A stretch of 64,000 nt of DNA from Pseudomonas sp. DTU12.3 (GTDB lineage: Bacteria > Pseudomonadota > Gammaproteobacteria > Pseudomonadales > Pseudomonadaceae): NCBI RefSeq assembly GCF_004124275.1, contig NZ_CP027218.1, positions 4,609,001 through 4,673,000 on the forward strand. The letters are read 5' to 3'. A program made the translations under genes and the position numbers. Shown in pieces: positions 17,985 to 25,637 of the stretch; positions within the stretch are counted from its first letter, which is position 1; each line of letters opens with the position of its first letter. The notes under the pieces are model-generated. The model was not told where the DNA came from. It made no database searches and worked only from the letters and a program-made list of their open reading frames with translations.

Positions 17985-18094
17985 ACGGCAGCACAGGCAA
18001 CATCGCACCCAACTGGCGCACAAATGTGTGCCATCCATCTGCGAATATCCCCGATACGACACCTTTCAACTCATTACGACTTGTTTCACCGCAA

Positions 18095-18110
18095 TGGCAC
18101 GCCCACTGCA
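18095..18110 (+). promoter_or_regulatory. Candidate sigma-54 promoter of the ethanolamine permease
   Basis: TGGCACGCCCACTGCA matches the -24/-12 consensus TGGCACG-N4-TTGCW, with GG and GC exactly 12 bases apart and one change in the TTGC part. It lies 45 bases before the permease ATG. In P. aeruginosa the eat-eutBC operon depends on RpoN and the activator EatR, which supports the call. Confidence 0.7.
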
Positions 18111-18154
18111 CGCGCCCTCCCCCGAGCTTTCCAAACCGTTCAGGGAGCAACCGC

Positions 18155-19519
18155 ATGAACACACAACTCAAACCCACGCTGGGCACTTTGCACCTGTGGG
18201 GTATTGCCGTGGGGCTGGTGATTTCCGGGGAGTATTTCGGCTGGAGTTACGGCTGGGGCGTTGCCGGGACGCTGGGCTTTCTGGTGACTTCGTTCATGGT
18301 CGCGACCATGTACACCTGCTTCATCTTCAGCTTCACCGAACTGACCACCGCGATCCCACACGCGGGCGGGCCGTTTGCCTACAGCCGTCGTGCGTTCGGT
18401 GAAAAAGGAGGATTGATCGCCGGGCTGGCGACGCTGATCGAATTCGTCTTCGCCCCGCCAGCGATTGCTCTGGCCATTGGCGCTTACCTGAATGTGCAGT
18501 TTCCGGCGCTCGATCCGAAACACGCCGCGGTCGGCGCGTACATCGTGTTCATGGGGTTGAACATTCTCGGCGTGAAGCTGGCGGCGACGTTCGAATTGAT
18601 CGTCTGCGTACTGGCTGTGGCTGAATTACTGGTGTTCATGGGCGTGGTCGCGCCAGCGTTCAGCTTCAGCAATTTCGCGCTTAATGGTTGGGCCGGCTCG
18701 GACGTATTCGGCGCGCCGGCGATTGCCGGGATGTTCGCCGCCATTCCATTCGCGATCTGGTTCTTCCTCGCCATCGAAGGCGCGGCCATGGCCGCCGAAG
18801 AAGCCAAGGACCCGAAACGCACGATTCCCAAGGCTTATATCAGTGGGATCCTGACATTGGTGTTACTGGCGATGGGCGTGATGTTCTTTGCTGGCGGCGT
18901 CGGCGACTGGCGCACCCTGGCCAACATCAACGACCCGTTGCCCCAAGCGATGAAAACCGTGGTCGGCGACAACTCCGGCTGGCTGCACATGCTGGTCTGG
19001 ATCGGCTTGTTCGGTCTGGTCGCCAGTTTCCACGGAATCATTCTCGGCTATTCGCGGCAGTTCTTCGCCCTGGCCCGCGCAGGCTATCTGCCCGCATCGC
19101 TGGCGAAACTGTCGCGCTTCCAGACGCCGCACCGGGCAATCATCGTCGGCGGCATCATCGGCATCGCGGCGATCTACAGCGACGGCCTGATCAACCTCGG
19201 CGGAATGACTCTCACCGCCGCGATGATCACCATGGCAGTGTTTGGCGCCATCGTGATGTACATCATGAGCATGCTCAGCCTGTTCAAACTGCGTAAGTCG
19301 GAGCCGAACCTCGAACGCACATTTCGCGCGCCGTGCTATCCGTTGATCCCACTGATCGCGCTGGTGCTGGCAGTGGTGTGCCTGATCGCCATGGCGTGGT
19401 TCAACGCGTTGATCGGGCTGATCTTCCTCGGCTTCATGGCCGTCGGGTTCACCTACTTCCTGCTTACCGGCCAGTTGCGCGCCAATGCTCCGGCCGACGC
19501 CATGCTCACGGGCCAGTGA
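18155..19519 (+). CDS. eat: Ethanolamine permease (APC superfamily)
   Basis: A 454-residue amino acid-polyamine-organocation transporter with about 12 membrane helices. The GVISGEYFGW-type first helix (GLVISGEYFGWSYGWG), the TELTTAIPHAGGPFAYSRRAFGEKGG segment and IEGAAMAAEEAKDP are typical of the ethanolamine permease branch. Start at 18155 follows a GGGAG box. Position next to kdp is also seen in other Pseudomonas genomes. The usual partners eutBC (ethanolamine ammonia-lyase) are not next to it: the following gene is a DUF2897 protein. The sigma-54 promoter at 18095-18110 suggests expression when ethanolamine is used as carbon or nitrogen source. Another small amine remains possible as substrate. 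Confidence 0.85.
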   Translation: MNTQLKPTLGTLHLWGIAVGLVISGEYFGWSYGWGVAGTLGFLVTSFMVATMYTCFIFSFTELTTAIPHAGGPFAYSRRAFGEKGGLIAGLATLIEFVFAPPAIALAIGAYLNVQFPALDPKHAAVGAYIVFMGLNILGVKLAATFELIVCVLAVAELLVFMGVVAPAFSFSNFALNGWAGSDVFGAPAIAGMFAAIPFAIWFFLAIEGAAMAAEEAKDPKRTIPKAYISGILTLVLLAMGVMFFAGGVGDWRTLANINDPLPQAMKTVVGDNSGWLHMLVWIGLFGLVASFHGIILGYSRQFFALARAGYLPASLAKLSRFQTPHRAIIVGGIIGIAAIYSDGLINLGGMTLTAAMITMAVFGAIVMYIMSMLSLFKLRKSEPNLERTFRAPCYPLIPLIALVLAVVCLIAMAWFNALIGLIFLGFMAVGFTYFLLTGQLRANAPADAMLTGQ

Positions 19520-19523
19520 TCCC

Positions 19524-19603
19524 CTGTAGGCGGCACGCTGCGATCTTTTGACTTTGCTTTGCCAAAAGATCAAAAGATCGCAGCGTGCCGCGGCTCCTAC
19601 AGG
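19524..19603. repeat. Paired REP element, family A variant
   Basis: Arms contain GGCACGCTGCGATCTTTTG and its complement, so the central CAGCCTTCGGC of the other family A copies is replaced by CAGCGTGCCGC. Both arms changed together, keeping the pairing. It directly follows the permease stop. Confidence 0.8.
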
Positions 19604-19730
19604 GATTTCGGGTGCAGCAGGGATAACCGGCCTAGAATGGAACCACTGCGAAGTCACTTCGCTCAAAAGTGGTAAGCAGCGTTGCACGGCGAAATCCTCG
19701 TCCGTCACGCTGACATTAAGGAGAGCCGTT

Positions 19731-19898
19731 ATGCCCTGGTATGCCTGGTTGATTCTGGTCGTTGCAATCGGCTCGATCGTCGGCGGTTTGATGATGTTGC
19801 GTGACACCGCCAACAAGGTCGAACTGACCGATGAAGAACGCAAACGCGTCGCCGCCCGCAATGCCGAAGCGGACGCCAAAGAAGCGCAAGACCGCTGA
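19731..19898 (+). CDS. DUF2897 family small membrane protein
   Basis: A 55-residue protein with one N-terminal transmembrane helix (YAWLILVVAIGSIVGGLMML) and a charged cytoplasmic tail rich in Glu, Arg, Lys and Ala (TDEERKRVAARNAEADAKEA). Start at 19731 follows AAGGAG. The pattern matches DUF2897, known mainly from Pseudomonas and without assigned function. It has its own terminator directly behind the stop. Confidence 0.75.
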   Translation: MPWYAWLILVVAIGSIVGGLMMLRDTANKVELTDEERKRVAARNAEADAKEAQDR

Positions 19899-19927
19899 CA
19901 AAAACCCCGCCTGATTGGCGGGGTTTT
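19899..19927 (+). terminator. Rho-independent terminator
   Basis: AAAAACCCCGCC-TGATT-GGCGGGGTTTTT: a strong GC stem and a T-run starting at the stop codon of the DUF2897 gene. Confidence 0.9.
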
Positions 19928-20035
19928 TCGTTCGGGTTCCTTTCGGACTTATCCGCATGCTTTTTAGAAGTAGAAGTACAGTCACCATTTAATTTTCCTT
20001 GGTTAAGATGGTGGCATTGTTGCGGAGAGTTCCAC

Positions 20036-20593
20036 ATGCGTTACTCGCAGGACCATAAAGCCCAGACCCATCAGCGCATCATCAAGGAAGCCTCGGCACG
20101 ATTCCGCAAGGACGGCATCGGCGCGACTGGCTTGCAGCCGTTGATGAAAGCACTGGGGCTGACCCATGGTGGCTTTTATTCGCACTTCAAGTCCAAGGAC
20201 GAGTTGGTCGAGAAGGCTTTGCAAGAGGCCGGCGATCAGGTCGATGGTCTATGCGCTGAACTGTTTTCCCAGGAACACCCTCGCGAAGCATTCATCGAAA
20301 CCTATCTGTCTGAATGGCACCTGACGTCGCCCCATGAGGGATGCCCGCTGTTGACCATTTCCTCTGAACTTGGCTTGCGTGGTCAGGCAAGTCCCACCAG
20401 CGACAAAATTCTCAATGCGCGGCTGGAGCAAATAGAGGAAACCCTGAGCGGCGAAAACAGCGCTGACCGTGCCATTGTCATCATGTCGACATTGGTTGGC
20501 GCGCTGCTGCTGTCACGCAGTGTCGCGGATGCCGATTTTGCGCAACGCATTCTCGATGTCGCCCGCGAACACCTCAAACAGTCCGAAGGTTAA
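20036..20593 (+). CDS. TetR family transcriptional regulator
   Basis: A 185-residue repressor-type protein. The N-terminal helix-turn-helix (residues about 14-60) has IIKEASARFRKDGIGATGLQPLMKALGLTHGGFYSHFKSKDELV, a classic TetR pattern in the AcrR/YcdC-like branch. The rest is the ligand-binding, dimerising helical domain with one cysteine (HEGCPLL). Start at 20036 follows GGAGAG. Its stop overlaps by 4 bases the stop of the convergent ketoacyl synthase gene. It is a likely regulator of that SDR/synthase pair. Confidence 0.9.
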   Translation: MRYSQDHKAQTHQRIIKEASARFRKDGIGATGLQPLMKALGLTHGGFYSHFKSKDELVEKALQEAGDQVDGLCAELFSQEHPREAFIETYLSEWHLTSPHEGCPLLTISSELGLRGQASPTSDKILNARLEQIEETLSGENSADRAIVIMSTLVGALLLSRSVADADFAQRILDVAREHLKQSEG

Positions 20594-21864
20594 GCCTGCC
20601 AGCGCTTGAACAGCACGCTGGCATTCACCCCGCCAAAACCGAAGCCGTTGGACAATGCATATTCGATCGGCATCGACCGCGCTTGCCCATGGACGATGTC
20701 TACGCCTTCGCTCGCCGGATCAGGGTTCTCGAAGTTGAGTGTTGGTGGAACCACCTGATCGCGAATCGCCAATAACGTGAAGATCGCCTCGAGCCCACCC
20801 GCCGCGCCCAGCAAGTGCCCCGTGGACGATTTGGTCGAGGTCACGGCAACTTTCTTCTCGGTGCCAAAGAGCGACTTGATCGCCGCCAATTCGCCAAGAT
20901 CGCCGACCGGGGTGGAAGTGGCATGAGCATTAAGATGCTGGACCTGATCCGGGGTTACTCCGGCCTGCGCCAACGCCAAAGTCATTGCCCTGCGCGCGCC
21001 GCTACCGTCTTCCGGCCCGGCGGTCAGGTGATAAGCGTCGGCACTGGTGCCATAACCGACCAGCTCGGCCAAAGGCTGAGCGCCACGAGCCAAGGCATGT
21101 TCCAGAGATTCGATCACCAGCAGGCCGGCGCCCTCGCCCATTACGAAGCCATCGCGACCGCTGTCAAAGGGACGTGATGCGCGCTCGGGAGTGTCGTTGT
21201 AGCCACTGGACAATGCACGGGCAGCAGCAAACCCGGCAAGGCTGACCCGATCAATCGCCGCTTCCGCCCCTCCGCACACGGCAATATCCGCCTCACCGGC
21301 GCGAATCAGGCGTGCCGCATCACCAATCGCCTGAACCCCGGCAGCACAAGCCGTCACCGGCGCGCCCAAGGGACCTTTCAAGCCGTGCTGGATCGACACG
21401 TGGCCGGCCGCCAGATTGACCAGAAACGACGGAATGGTGAATGGCGACAAACGTCGCGGGCCACGGCTATCGGTGGTGCGCACGGCGTCGGCAATGGCGC
21501 CGAAGCCGCCGACACCGGAGCCGATGATGGTCGCGGTGCGTTCCTGATCAACGCTGTCGGTCGGCTGCCACCCCGCCTGCTCAAGTGCCTGACGGGCGGC
21601 CTCCATGGCGAACTGAATGAAGCGGTCCATTTTCTTCTGTTCTTTCGGTGGCGTGGCGCGATCCGGATCGAATCCCGCCTCGGCATCCTCCTCAAGGGTC
21701 AAAACTCTGCCGCCAACGCTGGTCGGCAAGTCGGCGACCACTGCATCGGGCAAATTACGCAGACCCGAGCGTCCGGCCAGCAACCGCTGCCAGACGATTT
21801 CGACATCACTGCCCAACGGCGAAACCAAGCCCATCCCTGTGACGACAACTCGACGCTGATCCAT
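20590..21864 (-). CDS. Beta-ketoacyl-ACP synthase II (FabF paralogue)
   Basis: A 424-residue KAS II-type condensing enzyme, which would elongate an acyl-ACP with malonyl-ACP. The Cys-His-His triad is intact: Cys in TACAAG (near residue 173), His in NAHATSTPVGD and His in KSSTGHLLGAAGG. The FabF N-terminal phrase RRVVVTGMGLVSPLG and the C-terminal NGFGFGGVNAS are present. An insertion rich in charged residues (ATPPKEQKKMDRF) is typical of FabF. The gene follows the SDR gene by 31 bases and no acp or fabG cluster is near, so this is a paralogue outside the main fab operon. Start at 21864. Confidence 0.9.
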   Translation of the reverse strand: MDQRRVVVTGMGLVSPLGSDVEIVWQRLLAGRSGLRNLPDAVVADLPTSVGGRVLTLEEDAEAGFDPDRATPPKEQKKMDRFIQFAMEAARQALEQAGWQPTDSVDQERTATIIGSGVGGFGAIADAVRTTDSRGPRRLSPFTIPSFLVNLAAGHVSIQHGLKGPLGAPVTACAAGVQAIGDAARLIRAGEADIAVCGGAEAAIDRVSLAGFAAARALSSGYNDTPERASRPFDSGRDGFVMGEGAGLLVIESLEHALARGAQPLAELVGYGTSADAYHLTAGPEDGSGARRAMTLALAQAGVTPDQVQHLNAHATSTPVGDLGELAAIKSLFGTEKKVAVTSTKSSTGHLLGAAGGLEAIFTLLAIRDQVVPPTLNFENPDPASEGVDIVHGQARSMPIEYALSNGFGFGGVNASVLFKRWQA

Positions 21865-21895
21865 ACCGTGGTTACCCCTGATCAATTGAATGGCC

Positions 21896-22690
21896 TTACT
21901 TGTAGCGTTGGGCTGCCGAACTGTGCGAAAGGTTCGGCGCAAGGACATGACGCGCAGCAACGAACGCCTGCCAATCACCGGCATCGGGCAACGACGGGAT
22001 GGTAATCAACTCACCCTGATCCAGACCGGCCAGTGCCGCGTCGACCATCTCGCCAGCTTCCATGACCATCGCGGCCGGAATGCCACTGGCATCGATCCCG
22101 GAACGCTCCCAGATTTCAGTGCGAGTTACGCCGGGCAATACCGCCTGGACTTGAACGCCGGTGCCTTCAAGTTCGGCATTCAGCGATTGGCTCAGGCTCA
22201 GCACATAGGCTTTGCTGGCGCTGTAGGTTGCATTGAAGCGCTCTGGAAACAGCGCCACCACCGAAGCGATATTGATGATCGCGCCACGTCTAGCCTTGGT
22301 GAAACTCGCGGCGGCCGCCGATGCCAGGCGCGTGACAGCGGTGATGTTCAACTGGATCAAGCGCTCCAACTGATCGAGGTCTGCATTGGCCAGCAGACCG
22401 TCAGCGGCAACCCCGGCATTGTTCACCAGCAGACTGATGCCCGAATCGCTGCGCAAGCGTTGTTCAAGTTTCAGCACGTCGTCCTTTTGCGTGAGATCCG
22501 CTTTGAGCACCTCAACCTGAATGCCATGCGCATCGCGTAATTTGGTCGCGGCGATCTCCAGACGTTCCTGATCTCGGGCAACCAACAGCAAATCGAAACC
22601 GCGTGCTGCCAGCCGCTCGGCGTAAATCGCACCGATGCCGGATGAAGCGCCAGTGACGAGAGCTACGCCTTGGTGTTTTGCGGAATTCAT
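21896..22690 (-). CDS. Short-chain dehydrogenase/reductase
   Basis: A 264-residue classical SDR. The NAD(P)-binding TGASSGIG motif is at residues about 13-20, NNAG at about 90, Ser in INIASV and the catalytic pair in YSASKAY are all intact. The basic Arg after the second strand (LLLVARDQERL) favours NADP(H). The tail is similar to DltE/YqjQ-like SDRs. Start at 22690 follows AGGAG. It is the promoter-proximal gene of a pair with the KAS II paralogue, which hints at reduction of a 3-ketoacyl product, but the substrate is unknown. Confidence 0.9.
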   Translation of the reverse strand: MNSAKHQGVALVTGASSGIGAIYAERLAARGFDLLLVARDQERLEIAATKLRDAHGIQVEVLKADLTQKDDVLKLEQRLRSDSGISLLVNNAGVAADGLLANADLDQLERLIQLNITAVTRLASAAAASFTKARRGAIINIASVVALFPERFNATYSASKAYVLSLSQSLNAELEGTGVQVQAVLPGVTRTEIWERSGIDASGIPAAMVMEAGEMVDAALAGLDQGELITIPSLPDAGDWQAFVAARHVLAPNLSHSSAAQRYK

Positions 22691-22760
22691 GCCAGTACTC
22701 CTGAAAATGCTCGAAATGAAAAGGCCCACTGAGGCAACACGCGATCAGAGGCGGCGATTT

Positions 22761-22799
22761 ATTATAGGCATAATCTTAACAGGATATGATAGCCGTAAT
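22761..22799 (-). promoter_or_regulatory. Promoter with two similar palindromic boxes before the SDR gene
   Basis: Read on the minus strand, ATTACGGCTATCAT and ATTATGCCTATAAT lie 25 bases apart centre to centre and agree at 11 of 14 positions. The second box contains a perfect TATAAT -10 hexamer, and the first box covers the -35 area. This is a layout expected for repressor sites, with the nearby TetR protein as the obvious candidate. The -35 hexamer itself is weak. Confidence 0.55.
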
Positions 22800-22856
22800 T
22801 TTTTATCACCCGACGAACGTATTCATGACCTTGTGGCCCGTCCGTGTACTGATGAA

Positions 22857-22884
22857 ACAAAAAAGGCCGGTCAATGACCGGCCT
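22857..22884 (-). terminator. Rho-independent terminator of comEA
   Basis: A 10-bp stem AGGCCGGTCA/TGACCGGCCT is followed on the minus strand by a run of Ts. It lies 20 bases past the comEA stop. Confidence 0.9.
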
Positions 22885-22904
22885 CACGGCTTGGAAAACC
22901 CAGC

Positions 22905-23240
22905 TTAGTTCACTTCCAGCTTTTCACGATTGCGATCCAGAATCGCTTTGCCAATACCCTTTACTTCCAGCAACTCATCCACTGACGCGAACGGCCCATT
23001 TGTTTCTCGATATGCAACAATCGCCTTGGCCTTGGCTTCACCTACGCCGGACAGCTCTTTCTGCAAGGTCGGCGCGTCTGCGTCGTTGAGATCGATTTTT
23101 TCCTTTGAGGACGCGGCTGACACCTCCATCACCAGAGGCGCCTTTGGCAGCTCCGGCGTAGCAACTGGCGCCGCAATCGCCGTAATAGAGGCGCTGGTGA
23201 GCAGGGTAAAAATCAGCGAGTAGAAGTAACCGGTACGCAT
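22905..23240 (-). CDS. comEA: ComEA-family helix-hairpin-helix DNA-binding protein
   Basis: A 111-residue exported protein. It has an N-terminal signal peptide ending ITAIAAP, a short linker, and a C-terminal double helix-hairpin-helix (residues about 48-110): KIDLNDADAPTLQKELSGVG, then KAKAIVAYRETNGPF, then LLEVKGIGKAILD. ComEA-type proteins bind incoming DNA in the periplasm. The start at 23240 follows GGAG with normal spacing; upstream ATGs lack one. The small size is usual in Pseudomonas, where the gene commonly adjoins wbpM. Confidence 0.88.
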   Translation of the reverse strand: MRTGYFYSLIFTLLTSASITAIAAPVATPELPKAPLVMEVSAASSKEKIDLNDADAPTLQKELSGVGEAKAKAIVAYRETNGPFASVDELLEVKGIGKAILDRNREKLEVN

Positions 23241-23351
23241 AAAGTGACGCTCCATCATCATTTGAGAAAGCAGCTTTTCCGAAGCTGCTCCCCAAACTTA
23301 GGTCACGATGGGCATAAGTCAAAAATGCGTACGTTACAGGATGTGAAACAA

Positions 23352-25346
23352 TCAGGGCTCGAGACGGCGCTGCTGGTAGATCCAGTCGACGATCTCGCCG
23401 TCGGGGGTGTAACCGCTGACGGTTTCACGCAGCAGTTGGCGGACGCGGGAGTAATCATCCTTTTCGACCGCAACCAGCAATTCGCTCAGCCTGGCCTTCA
23501 GCACATCCCAAGGCAGGTGATCTTCGTTTGCGGTCATGATCATCGGGTGCGGTGTCGCTGCAACGTTGTCGCCGATCAGCAGCTCCTCGTAGAGTTTTTC
23601 GCCAGGGCGCAGCCCCGTGAACTCAATGGCCAGATCACCCTGTGGATTGCGATCCGAACGAATGCTCAAACCGGAGAGATGAATCATTTTCTCCGCCAGT
23701 TCGACGATTTTTACCGGCTCGCCCATATCCAGAACAAAGACATCACCTCCCTGCCCCATCGAACCGGCCTGGATCACCAGTTGCGCAGCTTCGGGGATGG
23801 TCATGAAGTAGCGGGTGATCTTGGGGTGAGTGACTGTCAGCGGACCGCCTGATTTGATCTGGCTGTGAAACAGCGGGATCACCGAACCGGACGAACCCAG
23901 TACGTTACCAAAACGCACCATGGTGAAGCGCGTCTTGTTGACTCGGGAAACGTTGGAGTTGTCGCCAAACAAAACCGGGGCAATCTCACGGCTCAAAGCC
24001 TGAAGGGTCAACTCGGCCAAACGTTTGGTACTGCCCATGACATTAGTCGGACGTACAGCCTTGTCGGTAGAAATCAATACGAAGTTCGCTACTCCGGATT
24101 TCAATGCGGCCTGAGCGGTATTGAGGGTGCCGATAACATTATTCAGCACGCCTTCAGCGATATTGTGTTCGACCATAGGCACATGTTTATAGGCGGCCGC
24201 ATGGTAAACCGTATCGACCTTCCATGTTTTCATCACATCGAGCAGCTTGTCCTGATGACGGATCGATCCGAGTATCGGCAGCAGCTTCACCGGTACCGAT
24301 TCACGACAGCCACGCTGCTCCAGCTCCGAAAGAATGCTGTAGAGATTGAACTCGCTGTGTTCAAACAACAACAGCGTGGTCGGCTGCAGGGAAAAGATCT
24401 GTCGGCACAGCTCGGATCCAATGGATCCTCCCGCCCCGGTGACCATCACAATCTTGCCTTTGATACAGCGCTCCAGTAGATCTGCCTGCGCTGGCACCGC
24501 GTCGCGCCCCAGCAGGTCAGCAATATCGACTTCCTGAATGTCTTCGACCTTCACCCGACCGCTGGCGAGATCGGTGAAGTTCGGCACGCTGCGCACATGC
24601 AGGGGGAAACCTTCGAGGAGGTGCAGAATTTCCCGGCGTCGGGCACGCGTTGACGATGGAAGGGCCAGGAGAATTTCCTGCGCCCCGGTGACATCGATCA
24701 TCTGTTGGATATGTTTGGGTTTGTAGACCTGCAGCCCGGAAATTGCCCGATCGGCGATGCTTGAATCATCATCGATGAACGCAACAGGCCGCATTACCCG
24801 GCCCATGCGCAATGCCGCCACCAACTGATTACCTGCCACACCGGCACCGTAGATGGCCACTTTCGTCAGCCCGTCATCGCGATTGGTGAACGGTACGTGC
24901 TGTGCCGCGTTGAACCAGTCACCCATGAAGTACTGGCGCATCAACAAGCGCAGCCCACCGATGATGACCAGACTCAGCCACCAGTAGTTGAAAATGATCG
25001 AGCGAGGAACGACGGTTTCGTGGTTGCTGTACCAATAGACCACCAATGCAAGAATCAGCGAAGACAAACTGACCGCTTTGATGATTGCAACGAGTGCGTC
25101 ATTGCCAAAATAACGCATGACGGCACGGTACATGCCGAAACGAATGAACAAGGGAATAGCCACGACCGGGGCGCAAACAAACAGCCACAGATGCACCTTT
25201 ATCGGGTTGACCATCTCATCAACGCCAAGACGCACGATAAACGCCATCCACAGTGCGGCCCACACAAGGACAATATCCGTCAGCACTTGAATCAACCGTT
25301 TCTGCCTGCGCGGCAGCGCCAGCAAAAATACGCGTAGTTTTCCCAT
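23352..25346 (-). CDS. wbpM: Membrane UDP-GlcNAc 4,6-dehydratase WbpM
   Basis: A 664-residue enzyme matching P. aeruginosa WbpM (665 residues). It makes UDP-4-keto-6-deoxy-GlcNAc, the precursor of FucNAc and QuiNAc used to start the O-antigen. Four N-terminal membrane helices (residues about 15-125) are followed by a first Rossmann-like region (about 140-270), then the SDR catalytic domain with VTGAGGSIG near residue 302. The active site carries Ser, Met and Lys (STDK, then VMGSTKR; about S426, M437, K441) in place of the usual Ser-Tyr-Lys, as described for WbpM. The ATG at 25346 follows GAGGG. It marks one end of the O-antigen locus. Confidence 0.95.
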   Translation of the reverse strand: MGKLRVFLLALPRRQKRLIQVLTDIVLVWAALWMAFIVRLGVDEMVNPIKVHLWLFVCAPVVAIPLFIRFGMYRAVMRYFGNDALVAIIKAVSLSSLILALVVYWYSNHETVVPRSIIFNYWWLSLVIIGGLRLLMRQYFMGDWFNAAQHVPFTNRDDGLTKVAIYGAGVAGNQLVAALRMGRVMRPVAFIDDDSSIADRAISGLQVYKPKHIQQMIDVTGAQEILLALPSSTRARRREILHLLEGFPLHVRSVPNFTDLASGRVKVEDIQEVDIADLLGRDAVPAQADLLERCIKGKIVMVTGAGGSIGSELCRQIFSLQPTTLLLFEHSEFNLYSILSELEQRGCRESVPVKLLPILGSIRHQDKLLDVMKTWKVDTVYHAAAYKHVPMVEHNIAEGVLNNVIGTLNTAQAALKSGVANFVLISTDKAVRPTNVMGSTKRLAELTLQALSREIAPVLFGDNSNVSRVNKTRFTMVRFGNVLGSSGSVIPLFHSQIKSGGPLTVTHPKITRYFMTIPEAAQLVIQAGSMGQGGDVFVLDMGEPVKIVELAEKMIHLSGLSIRSDRNPQGDLAIEFTGLRPGEKLYEELLIGDNVAATPHPMIMTANEDHLPWDVLKARLSELLVAVEKDDYSRVRQLLRETVSGYTPDGEIVDWIYQQRRLEP

Positions 25347-25572
25347 ATTCCCTCGTACCAATCTGACCTACTCCGTTGGTTGAACCGGCTGACGCATTGT
25401 ACGGAGTAAAAGATCCGGGTTACAGAAAAAACACTAGCAAAACCAGACCGGCAAATCGCCACAAGGCACGGTGTCCTTCGCTTTTGCGAAGACTAATGCT
25501 CTGCGAGGGGCAAATCGGGCTGAACAGCGATTTTTCTGATGAGAGGCATTTTATGATGCCGTTGATCGGAAT

Positions 25573-25614
25573 AAAAACGCCTGCGGGTAGATTGACACCC
25601 CGCAGGCGTAAAAA
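25573..25614 (-). terminator. Rho-independent terminator of the YfhO-like gene
   Basis: An 11-bp perfect stem (ACGCCTGCGGG/CCCGCAGGCGT) with an 11-base loop is followed by T-rich sequence on the minus strand. It lies 24 bases past the stop of the large membrane protein. Confidence 0.88.
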
Positions 25615-25637
25615 TCAGGCAAATGGAATAGAACGGG

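Noticed and set aside
3957..19603. Repeated palindromes as a CRISPR array
   Set aside because: The copies are dispersed kilobases apart between genes, occur in inverted pairs and have no regular spacers. They are REP elements.
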